64,000 bases of DNA, from positions 1 through 64,000 of the forward strand of contig MU619325.1 in the NCBI GenBank assembly GCA_025201805.1, in the 5' to 3' direction. Position numbers and translations under genes: made by a program. Of the stretch, positions 46,129 through 57,740 are shown piece by piece (the first letter of the stretch is position 1; each line of letters begins with the position of its first letter). The DNA comes from Parasitella parasitica. Taxonomy: Eukaryota > Mucoromycota > Mucoromycetes > Mucorales > Mucoraceae. A model generated the notes under the pieces. That model was not told the DNA's origin. It worked only from the letters and a program-made list of their open reading frames with translations, and made no database searches.

Positions 46129-49100
46129 ATTGTATTGGTATATATAGCTGTAAAGAGTAATGAGTTTTTTTTTTGGAGAAAAGGTATATGCAAAGAAAAA
46201 GTTAAATTAGAGAAATCCAGCAAGTTTCAATGTTGTGTAATTGTATCTTGAGAGAGGAAGAAAAGAAACATAGCATGGTGTTCATGGTATAGTAACCATA
46301 TATAGGAGTCACCTTGCTGTGTAACTGCCATGATACAAAATCTACCCACCCAATCATACCATAAAAGTGGTTCTTCATACAGATAGTCTATGCTATAAAA
46401 AGTCAATATCTAACGTGGTTGTACACATAGAAATACGATAACATTTACTTGGAAAGCGGTTGCCTTGAGCCAATACCATATTTAATATCAAAGGTGCTTA
46501 AACATGCGTTAATATCAAAATTCATGTAATGTAGATTTTTAAAAAAGTTAATCGACTTCAAACATTTAATAAAGGCCACGATAAGCTTGTGTAACATTTG
46601 AAACTTTACATCTGTATGCAAAAAGAACTTAATTTTGAGCAATCTAAATGGAATTACTATTGTGCAGTTAATGACAATTTTCTAAGCTACACCCATAAAG
46701 AATTAAACAATTTCGAGGTGCAATGGAGCAGGCAAAAGCCACAAACGTGCTGCAATGTCAAATGTAACAATCAGCATGCCTAAAGTTTGCGCCCACAATG
46801 TGATAATTCTAATCTTCAGAGGATATACCTCCTTGAAATTTACATGGACTAGTTTCCTAATTGGTACTTGATCTTGGTTTCATTTGGAAGAAAGCTTGCT
46901 TCTGGTCATTTTGCTTTTCTTTTTTTCTTCTCTTCAAGAGACAACAGTGTATGTGATGAGAAACATAATAAAAATCGCTTCCAGGTAGTAGCTATCCTTC
47001 AGTTACCAAGCGCATCATTTTTAAAAGTAGGCTTTTCTCTAATTGTCTAAAATGCAGTGCCTGGTAACGCTAAACAAGCTTTGATCGTACCTTAACTTTT
47101 ATATTTCTACCTTATATATGTCTCAAAGCCTTAATTTCGTTGTCTTATAAATCTTTATTGAGTATAACCTCCACGAGAGTATAGCAATGGTAGATTTTGA
47201 CACCATATCCTATAGCATTTTAAGCATTGATTTACATCAGCAACTTTCAATTTATCTATATTTTGATGTCCCTGAATTAAAATAGCTATGTTCCTCTTGG
47301 AGAATGGTATACTTTACTAATTATTACTACAAATTGAGCTGCACTTGTGTTTAATTTAGGCGTTTTTCATTGATGTTACTAACAATTTTGTAGACGTTTT
47401 CTACATTTGAAGTAGACAAAAGTCCGTAAAGCAAACAACTCGTAAACAAAGCAACCGTACATGTCAATATCTGTATACGATATTATTTCTTTACAGCAGT
47501 AGTACCACTATGCTCTATTTCATCTGCCAACATTTTGTTGTTGTTTACTGTGCTTATGTCTTTTAAGCTATGTATTTGAGAAGTATGGTGAGTTAGCATA
47601 TGAGATACAAATCAAACTGTAGTTAATATCGATTAGCTATACCTTTATGATCATGGGAAAATACCGAGCTCACTGTGAACAGAAACCTCGTATGATACTC
47701 CCGCTTATGATGAAGCATTCTTCAGATCCTGATGCTGTTATTAATATTGATAGTCCACAACATCATTGTGCAAAATGCGACAAGTACCTCCCAACGAAAC
47801 GTCGTCAAGCCCTTTGTAAAACCTGACGCTATCATTGATCTCAATAATCCCGATTCTTATTATGCTTATTTACGGTTTCAGGTATCATTTAATGCTGATA
47901 TCACCGTTATTAACAGAAAATAGCCCATACCATCTTTAATATGTTGTCTATTAAAAACTTTATACATTTCGAGTTAAAGGCTTCATCTCAGAAAGGGTGG
48001 TATCTTAAAATCTCATTACACTGCAAGAATTGAATTCATTGTCTTGTTTCCTGAAAACTTCCAATTTGAAGAATTATTGAAGGCCTTTCGTACCTAGCTC
48101 CTAACTTTTTATTATTTACGTTAAGATGTCTCTTGAATCGCTGCTTTTCAGATCATCAAAGGTGAAGAGACCTAGTCAAATTTGCTGGGTAGTAAAATTG
48201 TAAAATATCATTTCGTTGTCTCACGTAAAATACATGTATGTAGAAGCTACAAGAGACTTTGACTTGATTTGATTCAAGCAGAATTAGTTTCAAATCTTGC
48301 ATTATATTACTTTGCATCATATATTTGTTGTGTATCGAATAGTCTTAATGAATATCGTCATGCGCACTATATGTAAAATGAAACAAGCTTCCTTTTTCTT
48401 AAAAACAGGGTTATATTAGGCAATTGCAGCTGAATGATTTGCATAACACGGCACGCTTAGCCATGTAAGCGAGAAACGAATGTAAAATAGCATGTATCAA
48501 AATCATCGTTTACAGAGTGTTTTCAGTTGTATGCCATGATATGTGGCGATCGACAATGTTGACGCATTGATTTCGTTAATGTATACATGTATGCTTTGTA
48601 TGTTTAGACAAACAGGTTTCAGGGAACCAGCTCTGAATCATGAAATTGTTTCACTGAGCGAAAATTGGGTGTGCTCAAATCGAACGATTTTCGTCTACCC
48701 CAATTAAACCTTGCACAAGTTGTATATCGAGATAGTTTGGTTCCATTTTTTGGTCAACCATCGTTGTAGGTATCAAACATGATTGGGTCGATTAGTTTAC
48801 GCCTCAATTATCAAAAAAAAAAAAAAAAAAATACACAGCCATCAAAGTTTAAAACGCATTTCTTGTTTAATTGGAATGAACTGCATTTATCAAGAGTTAA
48901 CGTAAAATGACAGGAATTTTCTATCAGTAATGAATGGTAGGCGATCTTTCTAATCAAATTAGTAATAAAACACAAATCAGAAACCCAAAAAAAAAAGTAG
49001 AAAATGGGATCAACGAGGCTTACGAGTTTGTCATCCCTTACCAAGCCTCAAGTTAGCATTTTGTTACGGAGACTATATAAATCTATATTAAAAAGTAAAA

Positions 49101-49155
49101 AAAAAAAAAGAAAACTCCCATCTTTACCATCTTTTTACTTGATAAAATACGAGAA
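46129..49155. other. Gene-poor region with coding relics
   Basis: This is about 3 kb without a complete gene. Short coding-looking pieces on the plus strand occur near 47662-47826 (contains HHCAKCDKYLP) and 48630-48767 (VLKSNDFRLPQLNLAQVVYR, then PFFGQPSL and a stop). They cannot be joined or named and may be gene or transposon remnants. An A run of 18 lies near 48813-48830. Confidence 0.5.
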
Positions 49156-50544
49156 ATGACAAATAACACTTACTGGCAGCCGTTCCCCACAAATTTGATA
49201 GACGCCCCAAGCTTATTAATGTCTCAGCAACAACCGCCTTCAGCCCATTTACCTCATCCTCAACAGCAGCAGCAACCACCACAGCAACAGCAACAGCAGC
49301 AACAGCAGCAACAGCAGCAACAGCACTCTAATCAACATCAATCGCAATGGTCCAATGAGCCCGACAAAAGAAAGTGGAATCCAGATTTTAGTGAGTTCGA
49401 TTTAAATTCACATGCAAGTAAAATGTTTCGTAAGTACTTTACCACATTATCGCACATTTGAACCTACCGACTCAAGCATATGGGTAATAGACATGGACGA
49501 CTATAATAGCAGCAACAACAATAATGACCCCAGCGAAGGTGATAGTCCAGGTACATAAATTCATCAGTATAATATGAATAAGGCGTTTCTAATCTTTTTT
49601 TTTTTTTTATAATTTTTTCTTCTTTTGTAGATAGTGGAGGTGGGTCTCAAAGACGACATGATTTATTGTCAGACCCTGCTTTATTTCAAGTAAGTGCATT
49701 ATTCAAAGTTTTGTATCTGAAGCCAACAATACTTAAATAGGGTGGTGATCAAAAGCAACGACGAAAAGAGCAAAATAGGGCTGCTCAGAGAGCCTTCAGA
49801 GAGCGCAAAGAAAGGTATGTCAAAGAGCTTCAGGTCAAAATCAAAGAAATGGAAAAGAAACATCACAACGAGCTTGTCCGCGTAAATAAAGAAAACGACT
49901 CTTTAAAAGCTCTTGTTAAAAATATGGAAGCCGAGATTTATACTCTCAAAGGGGCGGCCATGGCATTCAATATGTCTATTAGCAAATTGCGAGAAGCAGG
50001 ACTTGACGTTCAAACAACTTCGGTTATTCGTGACACACCTTCGCCTCCTCAATCTGTTGATAGACACCCCTCACCACCTGCTCATCCCTATGAAAAGCAA
50101 ATCTCTCGCTCCTCTGCGATCGCCACTTTGCGTGATAAAGACGGATACTCTACCACCGACAGACACTCTGCCATAAGAGATTCCTTATTTGATACTGTCA
50201 ATCAATACAACGCGGCATATACTGTTTACAAGCATCAGCGTCATGCGTCGGATGATGACTTAACTATTGAAAATGATGAATCCCCACATTCAGCCAGTTT
50301 TGCCGAACGAGAAGTGAGTCGATTTGAACATAAAGTAGACCCGATAGTTACTTCTGGCGCCAAAATGATTCCGTGCTCCCAGATTTGGGAAAAACTATCG
50401 CAACATCCAAATTTTGATGAGTTTGATATGGATCAGCTATGCAAAGAACTGAAGAAGAAGGCTATATGCTCTGGGACTGGGCCTGTTATTCCAGAGTCTG
50501 AACTGCAAGATGTGTTGCTCAGGATGGATTCTCGACAAATTTAA
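49156..50544 (+). CDS. bZIP transcription factor, Yap1/AP-1 type
   Basis: This is a predicted oxidative-stress regulator. Exons 49156-49429, 49491-49550, 49631-49689 and 49741-50544 sum to 1197 nt, or 398 residues. The N-terminus is Gln/Pro-rich with an uninterrupted run of about 15 Gln. The basic region QNRAAQRAFRERKERYVKEL (around residue 140) is the Yap1/Pap1 type, and a leucine zipper follows. The C-terminal domain IPCSQIW ... MDQLCKELKKKAICSG holds three Cys in the spacing of the Yap1 c-CRD, which overlaps the nuclear export signal in that family. No Cys lies between the zipper and the c-CRD, so the n-CRD partner cysteines of yeast Yap1 are absent. Confidence 0.92.
49258..49325 (+). repeat. 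Gln-coding CAG/CAA tract
   Basis: This imperfect trinucleotide tract in exon 1 of the Yap1-like gene codes a long Gln stretch with two Pro. It is likely to vary in length between strains. Confidence 0.85.
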
Positions 50545-51085
50545 ACTTTTTCCGTGTATTAATCTTTTGCTCCTTTATTCTTGTATATTTTTACCATTGC
50601 CATTATATAATTTCCTTTAATTTTTTGATCCAAGACTACAGTTATTGTATTTGCTTGCTGTTACATAGTACCATTCTGCTTGTTTTTTTCTTTTTTTGAT
50701 TAATATTATAAATCTTTGCACAGGCTTCCCCTTTATGTCTGTAAATCCATCATGAAAGGGAGAAAACGGTGGCGAGGGTACAATAACGATACATAATGGT
50801 ATATTTAGACGTATATGCACACATGCATTTAAAATGCGAATTTTGCATTGTATTTATTTTTATAAAAGGTTTTGCCTTCCATGCTGATCAACTGACACAA
50901 TAAATAACCTGCTCCCCGTAATGATAAACAAATGCTGTAACTCTTTCTTTGCTGCTGCCACTCACTTGCGCCCATATGTCATGCACTAGTAAACATTTAG
51001 AGTAATTTGTGTATAAATATACACAACTCTATACATTTTTCTTTTCTTCCCTTTTCCTCTCTTCGCTCCCTCTTATTCTACAGCA
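50545..51085. other. Intergenic
   Basis: This lies between two plus-strand genes. A C/T-rich tract (51039-51078) directly precedes the next start codon. No gene is seen. Confidence 0.6.
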
Positions 51086-51736
51086 ATGAATGCAAATCAC
51101 CATCATCGCTCCCGAGCTAATATAGTCAAATCAAATAGTTACCATGGCAGCGGCCAGTTCTATCGTCATACATGGACAGATGCCCCACAACAGAGCAACA
51201 TGGTTTCGCCTCCAATAAAACGGATTTCACGTGCTACTACAATGTCAACCATTATGGAGAAGCAGCATTCACCTCATGGCACAACATCACCCACACCCTC
51301 ACCACAAAACCATAGAAATAAAAAAAGAAACTCATCAAGCAGTAATCGCATCAGCGCATTAGGATTAACGGACGATGATATCCCATTGGCTTTATTGGCA
51401 TACAAGAAGGGATATACAAGCATGCCTCCTACTAACAGCAATACTACATCCAAAGCAGATAGGCCTTCTCCACATATTCGTCGTAATCTTAGCCAATCGT
51501 CAGATGCATCTATGGTAAAGACAAAGAGGCCACAGCCAACACCAACATCAAACAAGAGGAAACAGAACCGTATACCTTACCAAATTAAAACCAACACAGA
51601 TAGCAGCACATCTCAATCCTCCACAGTGATAGCCACACCCACAATTGAAAAAGAATCCTCTGAGAAGAAGCCAGCAATCAAAAAGAAGTGGTTTTCATCT
51701 CTGCGTAAATTGCTTTCTTTGCCTTCCAAAAAATAA
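51086..51736 (+). CDS. Basic Ser-rich protein, unknown function
   Basis: I do not recognise this protein. It is an intronless frame of 216 residues beginning with a His-rich stretch (NANHHHRSR). It is rich in Ser, Thr, Pro, Asn and Lys, with many possible phosphosites (TTSPTPSP, KRNSSSSN). One ordered-looking motif, ISALGLTDDDIPLALLAYKKG, lies near residues 89-109. The C-terminus KKWFSSLRKLLSLPSKK is a basic amphipathic helix that could bind membrane. The pyrimidine-rich leader, the clean start and the long stop-free frame support a real gene. Confidence 0.6.
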   Translation: MNANHHHRSRANIVKSNSYHGSGQFYRHTWTDAPQQSNMVSPPIKRISRATTMSTIMEKQHSPHGTTSPTPSPQNHRNKKRNSSSSNRISALGLTDDDIPLALLAYKKGYTSMPPTNSNTTSKADRPSPHIRRNLSQSSDASMVKTKRPQPTPTSNKRKQNRIPYQIKTNTDSSTSQSSTVIATPTIEKESSEKKPAIKKKWFSSLRKLLSLPSKK

Positions 51737-51935
51737 TCATTTATCCCCTTGCATCTCGTTTTATCGGATTTGATTTATATTTGGTTATTTTAAAAGGCTT
51801 AGTTGGTAGCAGCAACAACAAAAGACCTGCTTGTGCAGCACATTGTGTGTATGTAAAAGGACAATCTTTTTATTTTTATTTTTAATATAGTATAATGTAA
51901 TGTATGTATGTACAGTTCGTAATAAAAAGGTTATC

Positions 51936-53341
51936 TTAAATATCTTTGATATCTTCGATATCTTGGCTTTCTTGTTGAGCAATGACATGAGCTCTTTGTC
52001 TAGACTCGGGTAACATGTAGAATTCTTGACATTTTTCAAAAATACGGCCAGTTCCCTGATTAATGAAACATGATAAGTAACATGTCCATATATATTGCAC
52101 ATGCGACAACTACTTGCCTTTGGCGGTATAGGTATAGGGAAGAAGATAGTGTACCAAGGACTATACAAGTAAATTAGTTATTTATAAGCATGACATTTTA
52201 GACAAACAATTTTACTATTGATCGCATATGTTGAAAAACCGCTTGAAATTTTCAAGTGGTCCAAAGTTATACATATTGACAAAGATTTCTCCTTGAGATT
52301 TGCATACACCCTTGTCATAATAGTTGTTGTAAAACTCGACAGTTGTCTGCGCTGTTAAAATCTGCCATCATGTGTAGGGTTAGCAACAGGATTACTGTAG
52401 AGAATCAAAAATAGATTACCAGAAAATAGTGCCAAATGCACAATGCTCCTATAGCTAGCCCCATACAAATTGCTAAAATAATTGAAAATGCTAATAGTGG
52501 TCTAGGGAAATAGTATGGCCACTTAAAATACGGCCCCATCAATACAATGGATCATATCAAAATCTCTTGTAACTTACATCCATTTGAGTGAAATCCAAAC
52601 ACAACATAAACGGTCTCCATCCAAACACTGCAAAATAACCTGCAGCAAAAATCAAATATGTCATGAACAATACGAAGTAGCGATGATTGAAATGTCCAAC
52701 GCAGTTGTGGATCCAAGGACCTAACTTTCAGTCAAATCACTGCTCTATTCTTTACATATCGATTGCTTACAGTGGTGATCAAACCTCAAAATACATGTAT
52801 TACAAACACTGCAGTGATGAGCTCTTTCAGGTTTCGGTAATTGGCCTACATAACAATCATTTAATCCTTTGTTTTAGCTCTACACATATTCTCTTACACT
52901 TTTTACAAGACTGTGGAAATGTCGAATACTCTTCCATCTCTAACAACATGGTACGCATAGAGGGCTCCTATTGCATAGCTGTTTAATATATCCATCTGCT
53001 TTGACTTGGCGTTCTCCCTTGTCTACAAAAATACTAACGGATTCATGATTATCCAATATTGAGGAGCTTGAAGCTGCGGGTCTTCTGTAAGCTTCCATAT
53101 CTCCAGGTGGTGTCACAATGGCCATATAATAATGAAAATGTATACAATAGACCACATACATTGTGAAGAGCAGAGTGCTGATGTTATATATTTTGTACAA
53201 TGTTGAAACGTTTGTCCAAGAATGAAAATAGGGGAACACTACCAAATAGTATGCCGAGACGCACATATCAAGTAGTAACACTGCAATGCCAATAAATACT
53301 GGTCCAATACTCCATATTGCCTTATCGACAATTTTCGTCAT
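51936..53341 (-). CDS. DHHC palmitoyltransferase
   Basis: This is a membrane S-acyltransferase that attaches palmitate to protein cysteines. The first exon, starting at 53341, codes two membrane helices ([17 protein letters not shown] and [16 protein letters not shown]), then TPPGDMEA, the conserved TPP-type motif after helix 2. Later exons give a Cys-rich domain with [20 protein letters not shown] and the catalytic [19 protein letters not shown]. Two further helices follow, then a TTVEFYNN segment matching the family TTxE motif. The C-terminus ends in QDIEDIKDI. The exon joining SCKKC to [11 protein letters not shown] uses GTAAGA and an in-phase TAG acceptor. The exon junction before MEEYSTFPQ is not fixed. 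The layout is that of fungal Pfa-type and animal ZDHHC enzymes. Confidence 0.9.
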
Positions 53342-53548
53342 TTTCAATTTCTCTTGAAACAAGGAACAAGAGGAAAAAAACTGTACAAAGAACGGAAAAT
53401 ACCAAAAATAAGGGAGTTGAAATTACATGGCCAATGGAGTATTCTTTTAGTCATTTGGTTTGTTACAAGAATGCTATAAACATTCAAAAAAAAATTACAT
53501 TTTAAATATTCTATCCGCTAACAATGTTGTTGAATTCAACGCGTTCTT

Positions 53549-54530
53549 TTGAATTGCGTTGTGCTTGTGAGTATCCTAACATCAGACTTAGGCACTACAT
53601 CAGAGATCACACCGTTTTATTCATGCACATCGATAGGAAAATCTTTTTCTGTTATTTTCCAGCGTGGAGTTTCTCAATCCTGCACTGACTATATCATGTT
53701 GTTGCATGACTTGGCTTCGTCTGTCGTCTTTGATCTTTGCCATACATTGTATATACAGCCTGCTTGTTCGGATCGCTTTTTAGTCTCCTTGCAAGTACGG
53801 CTATATCCAACTTTGGATGCTTCGGATGTTTCGGATGCTTCTGCTGTGGGAAAAAGTTTGTGGAGAGCTCATCCCCACCTTGCTCATATCGCTCTTTTCA
53901 ACTAAATACTGCACAAAGCTCTCTCAAAACGTCTTGACACACTCGATACATCCTTTTCAGCTGCTCAGAAACGGGAACAACACCAATCGATCACTGCAAA
54001 TATCGCAAAATCGTTTTTCAGACGCCAGGCATACACCTCGTCGCGCGTGGAAGACCTTCCTTACAAAAAGCGCTCAGGGTTGTCTCAAAAGTTATCAGCG
54101 GTTGTTCAACCAAAGAAGAAATGCTTGACGCTGCAGCCACCTTTAACACAGACCTGTATTCTTCTGATGCCATGGATCCTCAGGCTATATTTGACTTGCT
54201 ATATGCGCTACCTGCCTCAATTCGTCTTTCGGATACTGCTGCAGATTCTGTCTTCCCTTCTATCACATTTGACAATTTCTCCCATGTTCTGGATAACTGG
54301 TCCCTTGGCAAAGACGATCTGCCGTACCAACTTTTTCGCCTCATCGTGCTACATCCAGGCTGTCATGAAATCACTTTTGCCACATTTCACAATGCCCTGT
54401 GCTTTGCTAATATCCCACCCTCCTGACTCGAGTCGTGTGTTTCTTTACTTCCTAAGAAAGGCGCATTGGATCCTGGAGAGTTGGCGCCCTATTGCGTTAA
54501 TCAGCGATAAGAAAAAAAGTTGTAGGGCAT
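53549..54530 (+). mobile_element. Decayed non-LTR retrotransposon (LINE) fragment
   Basis: The region reads as a frameshifted LINE polyprotein piece. A first frame (53549-53905) ends an endonuclease-like domain (TDYIMLLHDLASSVV, then SDRFLVSLQVRLYP). A second frame (to about 54120) has the linker after the endonuclease, and a third (54121-54426) continues towards reverse transcriptase. A shifted piece, LPKKGALDPGE, resembles the conserved LPKKGD...WRPI start of the L1-type RT domain. The catalytic RT core is missing, so the copy is truncated at both ends and inactive. Base composition is more GC-rich than its flanks. Confidence 0.7.
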
Positions 54531-55181
54531 AACAACACAGACGCAGCTACGCATGGGTAATATAGCTCTGCGATATCTAAATACCATGCTGTAGGACTTT
54601 GTAGGGCATGGGGGGGGGTAGTGTTAGCTGTGAAGATTCTCCGCAGGCTTGGAAGATATCCTTAGCTACGACGCAACTAAATGAAAAAAAAAAGGGTTGA
54701 CTTGCTTGTTCGCCAAGTAAGGTGGCTATCGATAACGTTTGCCTTGAGTTTATTCTTGTTTGACGCTTGCAAATCGATAATTTCAGTATACTAATGCTGT
54801 TTTACTTTGTTACATTTATAGAACAAAAGATCAAGAAATATAGAATACCCTGTGGTAAAAGTATCCACAATTTCAATTGTGGATAGTACATGAGACTATT
54901 CTGTGAATGATATCAACAACCGAAATGAGGACTATTTATCTCTTTAGATACCGTAGCATTGTTCATTTTGGTGCTTGCTCAATCACCTCTAAAATGAACA
55001 TAAGTGAATGTCCAAATTTTCTTAGCAAATAGCAGAAAAAGACCAAAGGTCTATTTGTATATTACTATGGAAAAGATTATCCATAATTGTAAAAAGTTAC
55101 CAGATGAAAATAATTATTAATGCGATATTTACTACTCGAATCACTGATATTACTAAACTAGTGCCTATTATTTTTCTCTTT
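54531..55181. other. Intergenic with perfect hairpin
   Basis: This lies between the LINE fragment and the 3' end of a coiled-coil gene. It has a G9 run near 54610-54618 and a perfect 11-bp palindrome at 54862-54885. No gene is seen. Confidence 0.6.
54862..54885. repeat. 11-bp inverted repeat, 2-nt loop
   Basis: TATCCACAATT and its exact reverse complement AATTGTGGATA are separated by TC. There is no T run after it, so it is not a terminator of known type. It could be part of a small inverted-repeat element. Confidence 0.8.
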
Positions 55182-57014
55182 TCAGAACCCAAATGTAGAA
55201 ATAACATCTGCGGCAAATACCGAGGCGTGATGATCAATTTCTGTTTCTGCGTGGAATCGCATCAGTGTAGCATCTCGTACGGCAGACTGTAACATATCAG
55301 GCAATCTTGCCCGAGAATCAATAGTCATGTTGGGAGAGGTCACGGTCAATAGATCGACAGCGAGTTTATACGACGAACGATATTGACATTTCAACTAGGA
55401 TGCAAGAGATAAAATAATCAGCGCTAATGCATCTTAGCAGCAAGGCCAAACTTACAATTTGCATTTCTTTTTCTGCGGCAGTACGCTGCTTGGATAAATC
55501 GTGGCATTTGGCTTGACATTTCCTAAGCAATTGGTCCAAAATACCGTTCTTATCCACAGCTTCCGTTAGCAGTGCTTGAGTTTGTTTTCGTCTTGTAATT
55601 TCGCGACCTAGACGATCCTTTACAACCTCAATTTCACCCTGCAGTCTAAACACCTTTAACAGTGATTTTGATTTTGCGTCTTCCAGCTTGCTCTCCCAAT
55701 GAGCTTGAATTTCTATAGCATCCTTAGACATAGATGCATGTAAATCTTCGTTCTTAATTTTCCATTCTCTGCCTAGCTCCCGTAAAGCGTCATCCTTTTC
55801 AAGACACAATTCTCTTTTGATTTCATCGATCAAAGCAGTCTGCTCTATTTGCCAAACTTCCTTCTCTATTTCATGTTGTTCTCTAAGCTCACGCATTGAT
55901 TCGGTGTGCTCGGATTGTAAATTTTGGAATTGTGCCTGAGTTGTCATTTCTGTTCGCTGTGCTTCCGACATGAACTTTTCTGTCAGCTCCTTGATGTACG
56001 TGTCATGACTGGATTTTAGCTGATCGAAGCGTTTCTTTTTCTGTTGAGCAGCTGAAAGCTTGGTTTTCAATTCTTCAATCTGCTCGATATAGTCATGGTT
56101 TTGTTGTTTAGACTCTTTCAATGCCAGCTCTGTTGTTTTTAAGGATTTGTATAGCGATTCCAACTGCTGTAAAACCAACAATAAGAAGATAAGCATATGA
56201 CACAATGTGTATAAATAGAACCAACTTACTTGCTTTACTGTGCTACTGTTATCTTGATCTTCACCTTCGTGGCTAGACTCTCGCAGCTTGGCCATTTCTT
56301 CTTCATTCTTGGCAATTTTAATATTCAAAGATTCAATAATCTGTTCCTTTTCAACATTTGCCTGATCGGGAGGAGAGTTTTGTTCCTTTTCAAATATTTC
56401 GGCATATTCCCTGTCCTTTGCATTGAGTCTTTGTTGAAGACTAGCTAGTCTTCTTTGGTATTTTTTCTCCTCCAATTCAAATGCTGATTCATGTTGAGTT
56501 TTAAGGTCCCTAATTTGTTCCTGAAATGAAATTCTTTCATCATCCAATGTACGCTGAACTTCTACCAGCTATGTATGGATGAAACATCTGTTAAATATAA
56601 TCACCCTTATGTTGCTTGACATACTTCATTCATCAGTTTTTCTTGAACATCCTTGGTTCTTTTTTCGAGTAATGCCTCTTTCAACCTGTTTTCTCGAAGC
56701 AACTACAAATGCATGGAACAAAGTTATGCTTTTTTTTTCTCTATATCGCTTGCAATAACTCATTTTCCTTACACTAGCTGTGTTTTTTTCATATGTTTGA
56801 CGATCAATTTCCAGTTTCTTTTCTAAACGCTCTGCCTTTTCTCGGCTCTCTTTATGGTCTGCAATAATCTATCAAGAAACCTTGAGTACTGGCAACCTCT
56901 GATCGCAAATGATCTAACCGTTGCTCGCTCCACTTCCCAATCTTGTATAGGAGAAGTTGGGCCTAGAGTTTCTTGTCTTTTTGGATTTTTAGGGGAAGTA
57001 GTTGACAATTCCAT
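55182..57014 (-). CDS. Long coiled-coil protein, unknown function
   Basis: I do not recognise the family. The start MELSTTSPKNPKRQETLGPT at 57014 is followed by small exons and then by almost continuous heptad sequence rich in Glu, Lys, Gln and Leu. The two largest parts are about 56570-56230 and 56165-55455, joined by an intron with donor near 56228. The final exon (about 55394-55182) is not coiled coil: it codes KCQYRSSYKLAVDLLTV through a Thr/Asp-rich stretch to VFAADVISTFGF. No membrane segment is seen. Such proteins include spindle-pole, septum and trafficking scaffolds; nothing here decides which. Several inner exon borders are provisional. Confidence 0.7.
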
Positions 57015-57166
57015 GATGTAGTAAGATTAATATTAAAGAGAGAAGAGAAAAAGAAAAATATATAAAAAGAAAATTGCAATGCTTTATTTTGTCTTGGCTT
57101 TCAACTATACAAAAGATGTAATGTGCTACGTGGTACATCGCATAAATAAATGATTACACGCTTTAG

Positions 57167-57740
57167 CTACTCATCCTCTTCCATCGCCTCTTCCCCATCG
57201 CCATCTTCCACTTCTTCATAATCATCATCTCGTGGCAATGTTGTGATAATGTTGGAAAGCATTACTTCTAAATCTTCCTCCGAAAATCTCTCTTCACATT
57301 CTTCAATAAGCTAGTAATCATGGACAATTCAGTCAAGCGTAGTGATATGCCGAGTGTTTTAATCTTACCAAATAGATTTCAACTGTGCTCTTAGGTCTAA
57401 GATTTAAAATTTGTAATTTCTCTGCTTTGGTCAGATCAAATTTGGAGATTGCATCCATAAAATATGATATCTGTTCTGGCGTTTGTGTACTGCATGAGGT
57501 TTCTTTCAAGTATTCAGTCAGCTAACGAGTAAAGAAAAAAATAAAAAAAGTTAGAGCAGCAAATCTCTAAAAGCAACATCAATGGCACATTACCTCAAAT
57601 TGAACTGTCAGTAAATGTTCAGGATATTCTGTAGCTGAATCTGCTTTTTGAGCTTGCTTTTGGGCTTCTTGAGACTCTTCCAGGAGCCTCAAGACTTCGT
57701 AATTTGTTATTAGTGCTGCTCTTACAGTTTTAATTTGCAT
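57167..57740 (-). CDS. RNA polymerase III subunit RPC9 (Rpc17/CRCP)
   Basis: This is a stalk subunit of RNA polymerase III, pairing with Rpc25 and contacting the initiation factor TFIIIB. Exons 57740-57594, 57521-57369 and 57310-57167 sum to 444 nt, or 147 residues, near the family size. The start MQIKTVRAALITNYEVLRLL fits the family N-terminus (..AALLTNYEVL..L). The HRDC-like part has LTKAEKLQILNLRP and VEIYLLIEECEERFSEEDLE, both highly typical. The C-terminus is an acidic tail. An open stretch at 57841-57955 just upstream lacks an ATG in frame and is not included. Confidence 0.92.
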
